The notes: a model not told the origin generated them from the sequence alone. A DNA stretch of 11,825 nucleotides from Bacillota bacterium (GCA_023416855.1 JAEZGU010000335.1:1-11825), one strand, 5' to 3'; positions 1-6,675 are shown, numbered from the stretch's first letter. A program made the numbers and translations.

Positions 1-46
1 CTATAACATCCCTTTCCATATCTGAAAAAATATTTTCATTTAACAT
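1..46 (-). CDS. fliY: N-terminus of the next switch protein, probably FliY (partial)
   Basis: AGGAG at 57-53 precedes an ATG at 46, and an open frame runs to the left edge: MLNENIFSDMERDVI, 15 codons. The piece DMERDVI matches the start of the CheC-like domain in FliY (usually [D/E].E.D.[I/L]GEIGN...), and fliY follows fliM in Gram-positive operons. If so, the EIDALL-type CheY-binding peptide seen at the N-terminus of many FliY proteins is missing or shortened here. FliY is a C-ring component and CheY-P phosphatase. The peptide is too short for a firm call; a stand-alone CheC is the alternative. Confidence 0.5.
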   Translation of the reverse strand, partial: MLNENIFSDMERDVI

Positions 47-59
47 AAATTGCTCCTCA

Positions 60-1043
60 TTAATGTGTAATTTTATTTATTTTAATAACACCTTTATTTT
101 TTCTTGCGCCCCATTTACCTTCAAACCACTTCCTACCGTCAACTTTTAAATCTATATCACTATTTACTTTTCTATCAAGTATTATTAAATCCCCAATCTG
201 CATATTCAAAATATCTTGAAGCGTTGCTTGAGAATTTCCAAGTACACCTGTTACTGTAAGTATAGAAGACTTTATAGAACTCATGATTGCTTCTTTTTGC
301 TCTTCTCTACTTTGGTCTGATTTCTTATTACTCTTACTAAAATTGCTGGCCATTTTTAATATTTCTTCTAATATACTTGAAGGAATGCATATAGTTATTT
401 TTCCGGTAGATTGATTTAATTCAACATTTAAGACTATAATTACCACCGTATCATTATAGTTAATTGATTGAATAAACCTTGAATTAGTTTCTATCTTTGC
501 AAGCTCTGTCTCAATTTCCACTGTGCTTTCCCAGTTAGAACCCATTTGTTTTACAAGCTGTTTTAACGTGTTCCCAAGCAATGAAAGCTCAATATCCGTA
601 TAATCTCTATCATGTTCATAGTCCTCACCAGTACCCCCTAAAAGTCTATCGATAATAACAAAAGAAAGTGGTTTGGATACTTCCATGAGAATTTGGCTAT
701 CTGAAACTGTATTGTCCGGATATTTAACATCAATCAATCCCATTAATACATAATCATCTAACGCATTATTATATTCGTGAAATATACTTTCTTCTACCTG
801 CTCAACAGTAACATCACACATTAGTCTTAACATAGAAGTAAGCCTGGATGTAACCATTCTGCAGTAATTCTCATAAATACCTTTTAATAACTTTATGGTT
901 TCTTTAGTAATCTTTTTAGGACTTCTAAAATCATATTCTTTTATTTTTTTCTCGCTGGCCTCAAGTTCCTGTATGTCTACATCTCCGGTGCTTAGATTAT
1001 TAAGCAACTCGTCTATCTGGCTCTGAGATAGTATTTCTGCCAT
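60..1043 (-). CDS. fliM: Flagellar motor switch protein FliM
   Basis: A 327-residue C-ring protein of standard length. The N-terminus ILSQSQIDELLNNL (residues 4-17) is the short helix that binds phosphorylated CheY to change rotation. The middle CheC-like domain includes YDFRSPKKITKETIKLLKGI (about 37-56) and the LLGGTGEDYEHDRDYTDIEL region, where most homologues have GGPG. The C-terminal SPOA domain is at about 260-327 (LQDILNMQIGDLIILDRKV) and packs with FliN/FliY. The intact CheY-binding motif implies a chemotaxis pathway elsewhere in the genome. It starts 27 bases after motB, with no fliL between them. Confidence 0.96.
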   Translation of the reverse strand: MAEILSQSQIDELLNNLSTGDVDIQELEASEKKIKEYDFRSPKKITKETIKLLKGIYENYCRMVTSRLTSMLRLMCDVTVEQVEESIFHEYNNALDDYVLMGLIDVKYPDNTVSDSQILMEVSKPLSFVIIDRLLGGTGEDYEHDRDYTDIELSLLGNTLKQLVKQMGSNWESTVEIETELAKIETNSRFIQSINYNDTVVIIVLNVELNQSTGKITICIPSSILEEILKMASNFSKSNKKSDQSREEQKEAIMSSIKSSILTVTGVLGNSQATLQDILNMQIGDLIILDRKVNSDIDLKVDGRKWFEGKWGARKNKGVIKINKITH

Positions 1044-1070
1044 ATCGCTTGCCTCATTCCATTATTTTTA

Positions 1071-1871
1071 CTAATCAATATATGTTGTTTGTTGATATTC
1101 TATATTGTCAATCTTTACTTCTTCTTTATTTAATGTATCCTGTATAATTTTAGTATAACTCATAGGGTGACCTTTTCTACTAATAAATATTTCAACTCTT
1201 CTGTTTTTAGCTCTTCCTTCAGCTGTGTCGTTTTCAGCTATAGGGCTATATAGACCATATCCAATAGCAAGATATTTCGAAGGATGAATAACTGCTTTAT
1301 TTTCCAAGTATTTCAAAACTACATTAGCTCTATCAGTTGATAGGGACCTATCAATGTCAGTTCTGTCATATTCTACTTCAGCTGTATGACCTGCTATTAT
1401 AACTTCTTCTATATACTTATCTACTAATTTTAAACCTTCTGATAGAACATCTAATATTGATCTTCCGCTTACTTCTAAGATGTCACTATATCCCCTGAAG
1501 GTTACAGAGTCTGAAAATCTAATAAAAACATATTCCTCACTTTTTTGAAGCTCCACTTGACCGGATAAATCATTATCATCAATGTACTGTTTTAACATTG
1601 AATACAATTGATCTAAATTTGCTTCTTCCGATTCAGAAACAGTTTCCGGTTCGGATGTATCTTCTGATTCTGATGATTCCAATTGCTGTTGATAAGCTAT
1701 AGGATTCATCTGTTTGGAAAATGATTCAATAATTGTAGCATATTTTTGTGCATCAATTGTTGACATAGCATATAGCATTATAAAAAATGTTAATAACAGT
1801 GTTACCATATCACTGTAGGTTTCCATCCAACTGGCACCGCCTGCGGTGTCCCTTTTTTTCTTCCTAGCCAT
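1071..1871 (-). CDS. motB: Flagellar motor stator protein MotB (OmpA-like peptidoglycan-binding)
   Basis: A 266-residue protein. After a basic start (ARKKKR), the motif GGASWMETYSDMVTLLLTFF leads into one membrane helix at about 20-37; Asp21 is the ion-binding residue. An acidic Ser/Glu linker follows at about 65-83 (plug and linker area). The periplasmic OmpA-like domain that anchors the stator to peptidoglycan spans about 130-230, with AGHT at 160-163 and the NRRVEI motif at 223-228. The C-terminal ~36 residues extend past the domain. The Y-S-D context resembles MotS/PomB (sodium) as much as MotB, so ion choice is open. GTAGGGG lies just upstream of the ATG at 1871. Confidence 0.95.
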   Translation of the reverse strand: MARKKKRDTAGGASWMETYSDMVTLLLTFFIMLYAMSTIDAQKYATIIESFSKQMNPIAYQQQLESSESEDTSEPETVSESEEANLDQLYSMLKQYIDDNDLSGQVELQKSEEYVFIRFSDSVTFRGYSDILEVSGRSILDVLSEGLKLVDKYIEEVIIAGHTAEVEYDRTDIDRSLSTDRANVVLKYLENKAVIHPSKYLAIGYGLYSPIAENDTAEGRAKNRRVEIFISRKGHPMSYTKIIQDTLNKEEVKIDNIEYQQTTYID

Positions 1872-1899
1872 AACTTCCCCTACTTGTTTTTAATATAAT

Positions 1900-2751
1900 T
1901 TATTTTTTCTTCCCAAATCTTCTTTTAGTCTTTCCGCCTATTCCTTCTACTTCACCTTCTGTTGGTGTAATTCCCCTATCTTTATATGTAATATACGAAT
2001 TCAATTTTTCTCTAATGTATTTAGGATTTTCACCTGACTGTATCGATAAAACACCTTCCATAACTAATTCTTTTGCAATCAACTCTTCATCATGTTTTGC
2101 CTTTAATCTATTTGAAATTGGTGCGCAAATCATGTTAGCAAGAATTGACCCGTAGAATGTTGTTACCAATGCTACAGACATGCCTTTTCCAAGAGCATCT
2201 GCTCCTTGAGTTGGATCCATATTTGCAAGCATATTTATCAATCCAACAAGTGTTCCTAACATACCAAATGCCGGTCCAAAAGAGCCAAGTGTATCAAAAA
2301 CCTTCCATGCAGAAGCATGTCTTGATTCTATACAGTCAATTTCATTTTCTATTTGCGCCCTTACTTTTGTTGGTTCTATTGCATCAACGATAAGCATTAC
2401 ACAATATTTCAAAAATTCATCCTGCAATTCTATATTGTTGACTTTTTCCTCCAAAATCAACAAACCCTTTAACCTTGCTTCTTTTGCTAGTTCTTCAATC
2501 GCATCAATATATAAGTTTAAATTGATTTTTTCTTTCTTCATGAGAACTTTCATGTTTTGGGGTATGTCTTTTAAATATTTAACAGGAACAGACATTATGG
2601 TAGCCGATATAGCTCCACCAAATGTAATATACATACTCGGGATATTAATAAAGCTATTGATAACTTGCGAAACATTTGAACCACTCTCTATTATTCCGTA
2701 TATTACCAGACCGAATCCAGCAAATATTCCTATTATAAATGATAAATTCAT
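1900..2751 (-). CDS. motA: Flagellar motor stator protein MotA (MotA/PomA family)
   Basis: A 283-residue membrane protein. Four membrane segments are visible: about 4-21, 38-57, 152-176 and 188-212. Between the second and third is the cytoplasmic loop with the conserved charges that contact FliG: Arg93 and Glu101 in ARLKGLLILEE. The third segment has GSFGPAFGMLGTLVGLINML, including the conserved Pro160 needed for ion-driven rotation. Five MotA subunits surround two MotB in the membrane and push on the FliG ring. The C-terminus is basic (KTKRRFGKKK). GAGGTG stands before the ATG at 2751; the gene starts 14 bases after flbD and is followed by motB. Confidence 0.95.
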   Translation of the reverse strand: MNLSFIIGIFAGFGLVIYGIIESGSNVSQVINSFINIPSMYITFGGAISATIMSVPVKYLKDIPQNMKVLMKKEKINLNLYIDAIEELAKEARLKGLLILEEKVNNIELQDEFLKYCVMLIVDAIEPTKVRAQIENEIDCIESRHASAWKVFDTLGSFGPAFGMLGTLVGLINMLANMDPTQGADALGKGMSVALVTTFYGSILANMICAPISNRLKAKHDEELIAKELVMEGVLSIQSGENPKYIREKLNSYITYKDRGITPTEGEVEGIGGKTKRRFGKKK

Positions 2752-2765
2752 TATGCACCTCTTTA

Positions 2766-2963
2766 TTATTCAGCAGTTACGCCTCTTAAAATTTTTTGAT
2801 TATAATTAATTATTTTATTTACTAAATCATCCTTTGAATCTTTTACTAAATAGTATTTTCCTGTTGTCAATGTAATTTTTGTTTCAGGTATAAATTCTAT
2901 TTTTTCTATGAGTGTTGCGTTAATTAGAAACACTTCTCCGTTAATACCTATAACCTCTACCAT
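2766..2963 (-). CDS. flbD: Flagellar FlbD/SwrD family protein
   Basis: A 65-residue protein: MVEVIGINGEVFLINATLIE, then KIEFIPETKITLTTGKYYLV, then a charged helix. The pattern I..ING..F.INA.LIE.IE..P.T.ITLTTGK is that of FlbD of Gram-positive operons, the same family as B. subtilis YlzI/SwrD. SwrD is known to raise motor torque for swarming; how it acts on the stators is not settled. Here the gene lies directly before motA and motB, which fits that role. A longer open frame reaches 3053, but it runs back through both hairpins and lacks a ribosome binding site. AGGAGGGG at 2973-2966 fixes the ATG at 2963. This is not the unrelated Caulobacter FlbD regulator. Confidence 0.9.
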   Translation of the reverse strand: MVEVIGINGEVFLINATLIEKIEFIPETKITLTTGKYYLVKDSKDDLVNKIINYNQKILRGVTAE

Positions 2964-2987
2964 AACCCCTCCTAATTTTATAAAAGT

Positions 2988-3026
2988 ATTAATCATAATC
3001 ATAAATAATTTATAATCATGATTAAT
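2988..3026 (-). promoter_or_regulatory. AU-rich 18-bp hairpin upstream of flbD
   Basis: On the minus-strand transcript ATTAATCATGATTATAAA (3026-3009) pairs with 3005-2988 around a UAA-position loop of 3 bases (3008-3006). Sixteen pairs are Watson-Crick and two are G-U. Both wobbles are valid only in minus-strand RNA and would be A-C mismatches in the opposite strand, so the structure fits the direction of transcription. It ends 14 bases before the flbD ribosome binding site (AGGAGGGG, 2973-2966) and stacks behind the GC-rich palindrome. It may affect mRNA stability or flbD translation (inference). Confidence 0.45.
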
Positions 3027-3038
3027 ATTTTTATGTTT

Positions 3039-3078
3039 TGCCATCCTGAGCAAAACCTGTCTGCCGCTCAGGATGGCA
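3039..3078 (-). repeat. GC-rich perfect palindrome between flgE and flbD
   Basis: TGCCATCCTGAGC (3039-3051) and GCTCAGGATGGCA (3066-3078) are perfect 13-bp inverted repeats around a 14-base loop. They begin 7 bases after the flgE stop. The arms are about 60% G+C in an otherwise AT-rich gap. No U-run follows on the transcript (it continues with AAAAC), so this is not a standard intrinsic terminator. The CATCCTGAGC core resembles dispersed intergenic palindromes known from many bacterial genomes; that link is from memory. It may protect or process the flgE mRNA end. Confidence 0.7.
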
Positions 3079-3085
3079 TCATTAA

Positions 3086-3982
3086 TTATCTCTTAAGATT
3101 TACTAATTCCTCAAGCATTTGATCAACTACAGTAATAATCTTTGTATTAGCTTGGAATCCTCTTTGAGTTACTATCATGTCTGAAAATTCATTAGCTAAG
3201 TCAACGTTAGACATTTCAAGCCCACCTGTTATTAATGCACCTGTACCGGATCCTTTAGAACCAGGCACATTATAAGTAATTACACCTGTGTTCTTGCTTT
3301 CTCTGTAATATGAATTCCCTTCATGTACCAAAGCATCTTGGTTTTCTATATTTGCAACAGATATAAGCCCTAATTCAACTATTGTATCGTTTAACGGATC
3401 TGTGTCGTCACCTCTATTGTTATATACTGCTGTAATTGTACCATCTGTATTTATAGTGATATTTGTATACTCAACATCTGGGTCAGTTGGTGCTATGTTT
3501 ATTGGTGCAAGATCTGCTTCATCAACTGTTATTGTACCATCAGCATTTACTGTAAAGTCACCTTGATTCCAACCATAAACTCTTGAGCCTTGTACATCCA
3601 CAAGATTTCCTGCTGAGTCAAAACCAAGAGCACCCAAACGAGTAAATAATCTATCCCCAGTTGAGGTTTCTACTGTAAAAAATCCTTCACCGTTGATATA
3701 AATATCTGTTGATTTATTTGTAGGTGCATATCCAGATATAGTATGTATTGTATCTATTGAGCCTATTTGAGCTCCATATCCTACCTGTGCAGAGTTTGTT
3801 CCACCTCTTTCAATACTTGCTCCACCAGGGTTTCTTATTTGTTGATAATATACATCTCTAAAAGTTGTTCTTTGTGATTTGTATCCATTTGTATTTACGT
3901 TAGCTATATTGTTACCTATTACGTCCATTTTTGTCTGGTGACTTCTCATTCCTGATACACCAGAATAAAGTGCTTTCATCAT
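3086..3982 (-). CDS. flgE: Flagellar hook protein FlgE (short Firmicutes type)
   Basis: A 298-residue axial protein. The N-terminal D0 region MKALYSGVSGMRSHQTKMDV followed by IGNNIANVNTNGYKSQRTTF is the flagellar rod/hook signature. The middle has the DIYINGEGFF strand and a Thr/Asp-rich domain. The end, SNVDLANEFSDMIVTQRGFQ then ANTKIITVVDQMLEELVNL, is the C-terminal D0 helix. It is far shorter than the ~400-residue enteric hook protein and resembles the ~264-residue Bacillus subtilis FlgE. FlgG is the main alternative, but the place after flgD and before flbD argues for the hook subunit. Two ATGs are adjacent; AAGGAG lies 11 bases before the first. The protein has no Cys, so a Cys-based crosslink of hook subunits is not available. 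Confidence 0.92.
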   Translation of the reverse strand: MMKALYSGVSGMRSHQTKMDVIGNNIANVNTNGYKSQRTTFRDVYYQQIRNPGGASIERGGTNSAQVGYGAQIGSIDTIHTISGYAPTNKSTDIYINGEGFFTVETSTGDRLFTRLGALGFDSAGNLVDVQGSRVYGWNQGDFTVNADGTITVDEADLAPINIAPTDPDVEYTNITINTDGTITAVYNNRGDDTDPLNDTIVELGLISVANIENQDALVHEGNSYYRESKNTGVITYNVPGSKGSGTGALITGGLEMSNVDLANEFSDMIVTQRGFQANTKIITVVDQMLEELVNLKR

Positions 3983-4007
3983 AATAATTCATTCTCCTTT
4001 TTTTATT

Positions 4008-4075
4008 AGCTGTATAGTCCGTCAAAAAGTCAGGACTTTGGCCTCCTAAACAGGACCGGCTATTATATTACAGCT
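4008..4075 (-). promoter_or_regulatory. Possible structured RNA leader of flgE (three-way-junction fold)
   Basis: In the transcript AGCUGUA (4075-4069) can pair perfectly with UACAGCU (4014-4008), closing a junction with two inner hairpins. The first is GCC-(GG)-UCCU (4060-4052), loop GUUU, then AGGAGGC (4047-4041). The second is AGUCC (4037-4033), a 12-base loop, then GGACU (4020-4016). The sequence GUCCUG occurs twice (4056-4051 and 4036-4031), allowing alternative pairings. CUUUUU in the second loop could pair with the A-rich tract touching the flgE ribosome binding site (AAGGAG, 3999-3994). The 5' arm lies in the last codons of the preceding gene. I do not recognise it as a known riboswitch class. 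Regulation of flgE translation is inference. Confidence 0.35.
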
Positions 4076-4446
4076 CCATCGATATTTGTGAATATATTTT
4101 CTTTTAAATCATTACTATTTACTGCTGTTATTACTTTGTTGTGCATTGTACTTATAATAAATGCTTGATTATCAATCATTACAAGAACATTTTTTAATCC
4201 CTTGTCCTTTGCCTGTTCAGCAGCCTCATTGAGCTTTTCTGTTACATCACTACTTACTTCAATGTTTCTTTCCTTAATCCTTTCATTAGCATGCTTCGAA
4301 AAAACAACTTCATTTTCAGTTTTAATTTTTTCATTTAGCAATTCCTTAAAAATTGAATTGTTAACTTCTTTGCTTTTAACGAAGGAGTTCGGCTGTAGAT
4401 TAGTGTTTAAACTACTGATCTTTTTAATAAAATTAATATCTGTCAT
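4063..4446 (-). CDS. Small conserved flagellar operon protein, TIGR02530 type
   Basis: A 127-residue soluble protein with no signal peptide or membrane helix. I recognise the pattern FSKHANERIKERNIEVS (about residues 49-65), then a helix, then NVLVMIDNQAFIISTMHNKV and NIFTNIDGAVI at the end. This matches the family often named only flagellar operon protein (TIGR02530), found between flgD and flgE in Firmicutes and some other bacteria. Its biochemical role is not established to my knowledge; its fixed place among hook genes suggests a part in hook assembly or export control. The start ATG at 4446 has CAGGTGAT 4 bases upstream, and the gene begins 12 bases after flgD ends. The first ~45 residues are variable. 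Confidence 0.85.
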   Translation of the reverse strand: MTDINFIKKISSLNTNLQPNSFVKSKEVNNSIFKELLNEKIKTENEVVFSKHANERIKERNIEVSSDVTEKLNEAAEQAKDKGLKNVLVMIDNQAFIISTMHNKVITAVNSNDLKENIFTNIDGAVI

Positions 4447-4458
4447 ACTATCACCTGC

Positions 4459-4983
4459 TTACTCTAAATTTTCATCAACTTCTATTTCTTCAGGTACATC
4501 AGTTTTTAGTTTGTTTATTCCTGTTAATATGCCTTTCAGTGTTTCCAAAACAGGATCTTCTTCTGCTGTTTCTTCCTTCTGAATTGCCTTAATTTCCATT
4601 ACATTTGAGTATTTATATTCTTTGTCGTTTACAAACAACTTAGCTTCACTGCCATATATTGTAACTCTTTGAACAATACCCTCGTCAACAATCAATTGTC
4701 CCTTACTGTCGTATTCAGCTACAACAACATTTTTTCCTATAAGAGATGTTGCTTGTCCCTGTATAGAAATCTTTGTTAAATCTGACATTGCTTGCAATGA
4801 TGAAAATTGGGCCATTTGAGAAATAAATTCTGTATTGTCCATTGGATTCATTGCATCTTGATTTGTCATTTGAGCTACCAGCAGGTTTAAAAAATCCTGC
4901 ATATTTAATGTTCCATCTTCTTTTTGTACATTAAGGTTGTCGTTATAAACCGGGTAACTTTGGTTATATGCCTTTATTTCCAT
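4459..4983 (-). CDS. flgD: Flagellar hook assembly (hook cap) protein FlgD
   Basis: A 174-residue protein. FlgD is the exported scaffold that caps the growing hook and lets FlgE subunits polymerise. The conserved N-terminal block lies at about residues 29-65: QDFLNLLVAQMTNQDAMNPM followed by DNTEFISQMAQFSSL. The protein is shorter than the ~220-230 residues of enteric FlgD, as is common in Firmicutes forms, which have a reduced C-terminal part. The extreme C-terminus is acidic (EEIEVDENLE). AAAGGAGGG precedes the ATG at 4983. It sits 13 bases after the fliK stop, in the usual fliK-flgD-flgE order. Confidence 0.95.
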   Translation of the reverse strand: MEIKAYNQSYPVYNDNLNVQKEDGTLNMQDFLNLLVAQMTNQDAMNPMDNTEFISQMAQFSSLQAMSDLTKISIQGQATSLIGKNVVVAEYDSKGQLIVDEGIVQRVTIYGSEAKLFVNDKEYKYSNVMEIKAIQKEETAEEDPVLETLKGILTGINKLKTDVPEEIEVDENLE

Positions 4984-4996
4984 GAAATGCCCTCCT

Positions 4997-6190
4997 TTAC
5001 AAATCTAATTTTATACTTCTTAAATTAATAAGCTCTGAAAATTTGCCGTCATCATCACTGTTTTTATTGTCTTCGTCATAATAATAGTAATTTCTTTTTT
5101 TGTTGTCCTGGTCAAGATTTTGATCCTCTTGATAGTTTTCTCCATTGTTATGAATTTCTTTATCATGGTTATTTAACAGTTGATTTTCATAACTTGAGTC
5201 ATTTGACTTAACAATAATACTAACCTTTTCTGATGTTTTAGTTAAAATGTTTAAAAGCTCATCTGCATTTGAAGCTATCATTTTTTGTGTCTCTTCATTT
5301 AGTGCTTTTACTTCTACAGTAATTTTTCCATTTACTATAGTCATCTTAATGTCTACTTTTCCAAGCTCTTTTGGATTAAGCTCCATTGTTACTTGCTTTA
5401 CAATATTGCCTTCTTCTAAGCTTTCTTCAGTCATTACAACAATTTTATCGCTTACCTGATTAAGCACTTGAGATTTAATTTGCGTTGATTCATCACTTAA
5501 CTGAATAATTTTGTTTTGATCTGAGTTTATTGTTTTATTACCCATCAATATTTCAACATTTGAATTAATATCATTTATTAACTTTTCTCTTTTGCTTTCA
5601 ATATCTGAAATTAATTTTTCTGCTTGAGGGCTTAAAACAGGTTTTTCGGTTTTCACTTCGCCATTCTTAACATTTAAATTACTTTCAGGTAAAACTTGAT
5701 TTGTACTTGGAATTTTATCGTAATTCAATAATGGCTTGTACGTCTCAAAACTTCCATTCACTAATTCAGTTGTTTTATCCTGACCTACTTGTATTCCTGC
5801 TATATCAGGTGCTATAAAGTTCAAATATGCTTGTTGCATATACGCACCTTCTATCAGCTTATCAACCTCTAATTTTTTGTTATCATCACTTTCAGCCATA
5901 AAATCTTCTATGTTGGTATTTACTTGACTTATGTTATTTGTATCTAACAAATCTAAGTAATTATTAATACCATCGCTACCTGCTAAAAGTTGCATAACAC
6001 TATTATTGGTATCAGTACTGTCTGTAGTTATAGGAACATTAGTAACATTCTTATCAGCCATCATAGTAAGCAAATTTAAAAATGTATTATTGTCCACTAC
6101 TGAAGGTTGCTTGTTTACAATTAAGTTGCTGTTCTGTACCTGATTTAACTGATTCATTATCATATTGTTTGAATTCATATTTACATTCAT
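4997..6190 (-). CDS. fliK: Flagellar hook-length control protein FliK
   Basis: FliK is an exported molecular ruler that measures the hook and then switches export specificity from hook to filament proteins. From the ATG at 6190 it is 397 residues. The N-terminal ~250 residues are Asn/Gln/Ser-rich and poorly conserved, as expected for the ruler part. The C-terminal Flg_hook switch domain is at about 255-337. Its core MELNPKELGKVDIKMTIVNG is the hallmark (ELNPxxLGxVxV). A 60-residue hydrophilic tail rich in Asn, Asp and Lys, with four consecutive Tyr, follows. A longer frame from a TTG at 6208 would read MKGGEK, but those codons are the ribosome binding site AAGGGGGTGA itself, so 6190 is the start. 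Confidence 0.93.
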   Translation of the reverse strand: MNVNMNSNNMIMNQLNQVQNSNLIVNKQPSVVDNNTFLNLLTMMADKNVTNVPITTDSTDTNNSVMQLLAGSDGINNYLDLLDTNNISQVNTNIEDFMAESDDNKKLEVDKLIEGAYMQQAYLNFIAPDIAGIQVGQDKTTELVNGSFETYKPLLNYDKIPSTNQVLPESNLNVKNGEVKTEKPVLSPQAEKLISDIESKREKLINDINSNVEILMGNKTINSDQNKIIQLSDESTQIKSQVLNQVSDKIVVMTEESLEEGNIVKQVTMELNPKELGKVDIKMTIVNGKITVEVKALNEETQKMIASNADELLNILTKTSEKVSIIVKSNDSSYENQLLNNHDKEIHNNGENYQEDQNLDQDNKKRNYYYYDEDNKNSDDDGKFSELINLRSIKLDL

Positions 6191-6222
6191 TTTTTCACCC
6201 CCTTTCAATATTTATATATATA

Positions 6223-6675
6223 CTAAACTGCATATTTATCTGTCATGCTTTTATTAGAAACAAATTCTTCTATAAATATTTCTTCACTTTTCATTAATGC
6301 ATGGTTATATTTTTCTAATTCATTTTCTTTAAGCTTTTCAAGGCTTGAAATTTCCATTTTTGCATTAATAATTTCCTGTCTTTTTGCTTCTATTTTTTTT
6401 AAAATAATATTTTTCTCTTCTTCTTTCTTTTCTTGTTGCTTTAAAATATTACTCATGTACATTTTATAATAAGTCATCTCACCAACTGATATTGAAACAG
6501 CTGATTTTTCAACAAATTCACTATTTACTAATTTGAATTGCATTTTCAAGTCTAAAATTTGCTGTTCAATGTTATCATGCTCACGATTCAAATTACTTAG
6601 CTCTATCTTAAGATTGTCTAAAATTTGTTCCCTTATTTCTAAAACTTTTTGAAGTGAAAAACTAAACTTTTTCAT
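6223..6675 (-). CDS. fliJ: Flagellar export protein FliJ
   Basis: A 150-residue, highly charged and almost wholly helical protein starting MKKFSFSLQKVLEIREQILD, the canonical FliJ opening (F.F.L..VL..RE). Heptad-like Leu/Ile spacing predicts a long antiparallel coiled coil. FliJ resembles the gamma subunit of F1-ATPase: it inserts in the FliI ring, activates the export gate and escorts chaperones. Its place directly after fliI supports the call despite the family's low sequence conservation. The ATG at 6675 has only a moderate upstream purine run (GGGG). A 48-base gap separates it from fliI, longer than most junctions here. Confidence 0.88.
   Translation of the reverse strand: MKKFSFSLQKVLEIREQILDNLKIELSNLNREHDNIEQQILDLKMQFKLVNSEFVEKSAVSISVGEMTYYKMYMSNILKQQEKKEEEKNIILKKIEAKRQEIINAKMEISSLEKLKENELEKYNHALMKSEEIFIEEFVSNKSMTDKYAV

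Noticed and set aside
1623..1679. Ser/Glu-rich low-complexity stretch in MotB as a possible repeat or insertion
   Set aside because: It falls in the variable linker between the membrane helix and the OmpA domain, where such sequence is normal.
2964..3053. An N-terminal extension of FlbD of about 30 residues in the same frame
   Set aside because: It runs through both hairpins, has no ribosome binding site, and family members start at the equivalent of MVEVIGING; AGGAGGGG marks the ATG at 2963.
3039..3078. Intrinsic terminator after flgE
   Set aside because: Neither strand has a T-run after the stem, and co-oriented flagellar genes continue directly.
4008..4075. Known c-di-GMP-I riboswitch or purine riboswitch before flgE
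   Set aside because: The conserved cores of these classes are not present; only the general junction shape is similar.
6191..6208. Upstream TTG start for FliK
   Set aside because: The added codons spell the Shine-Dalgarno sequence (AAGGGGGTGA) of the ATG at 6190.
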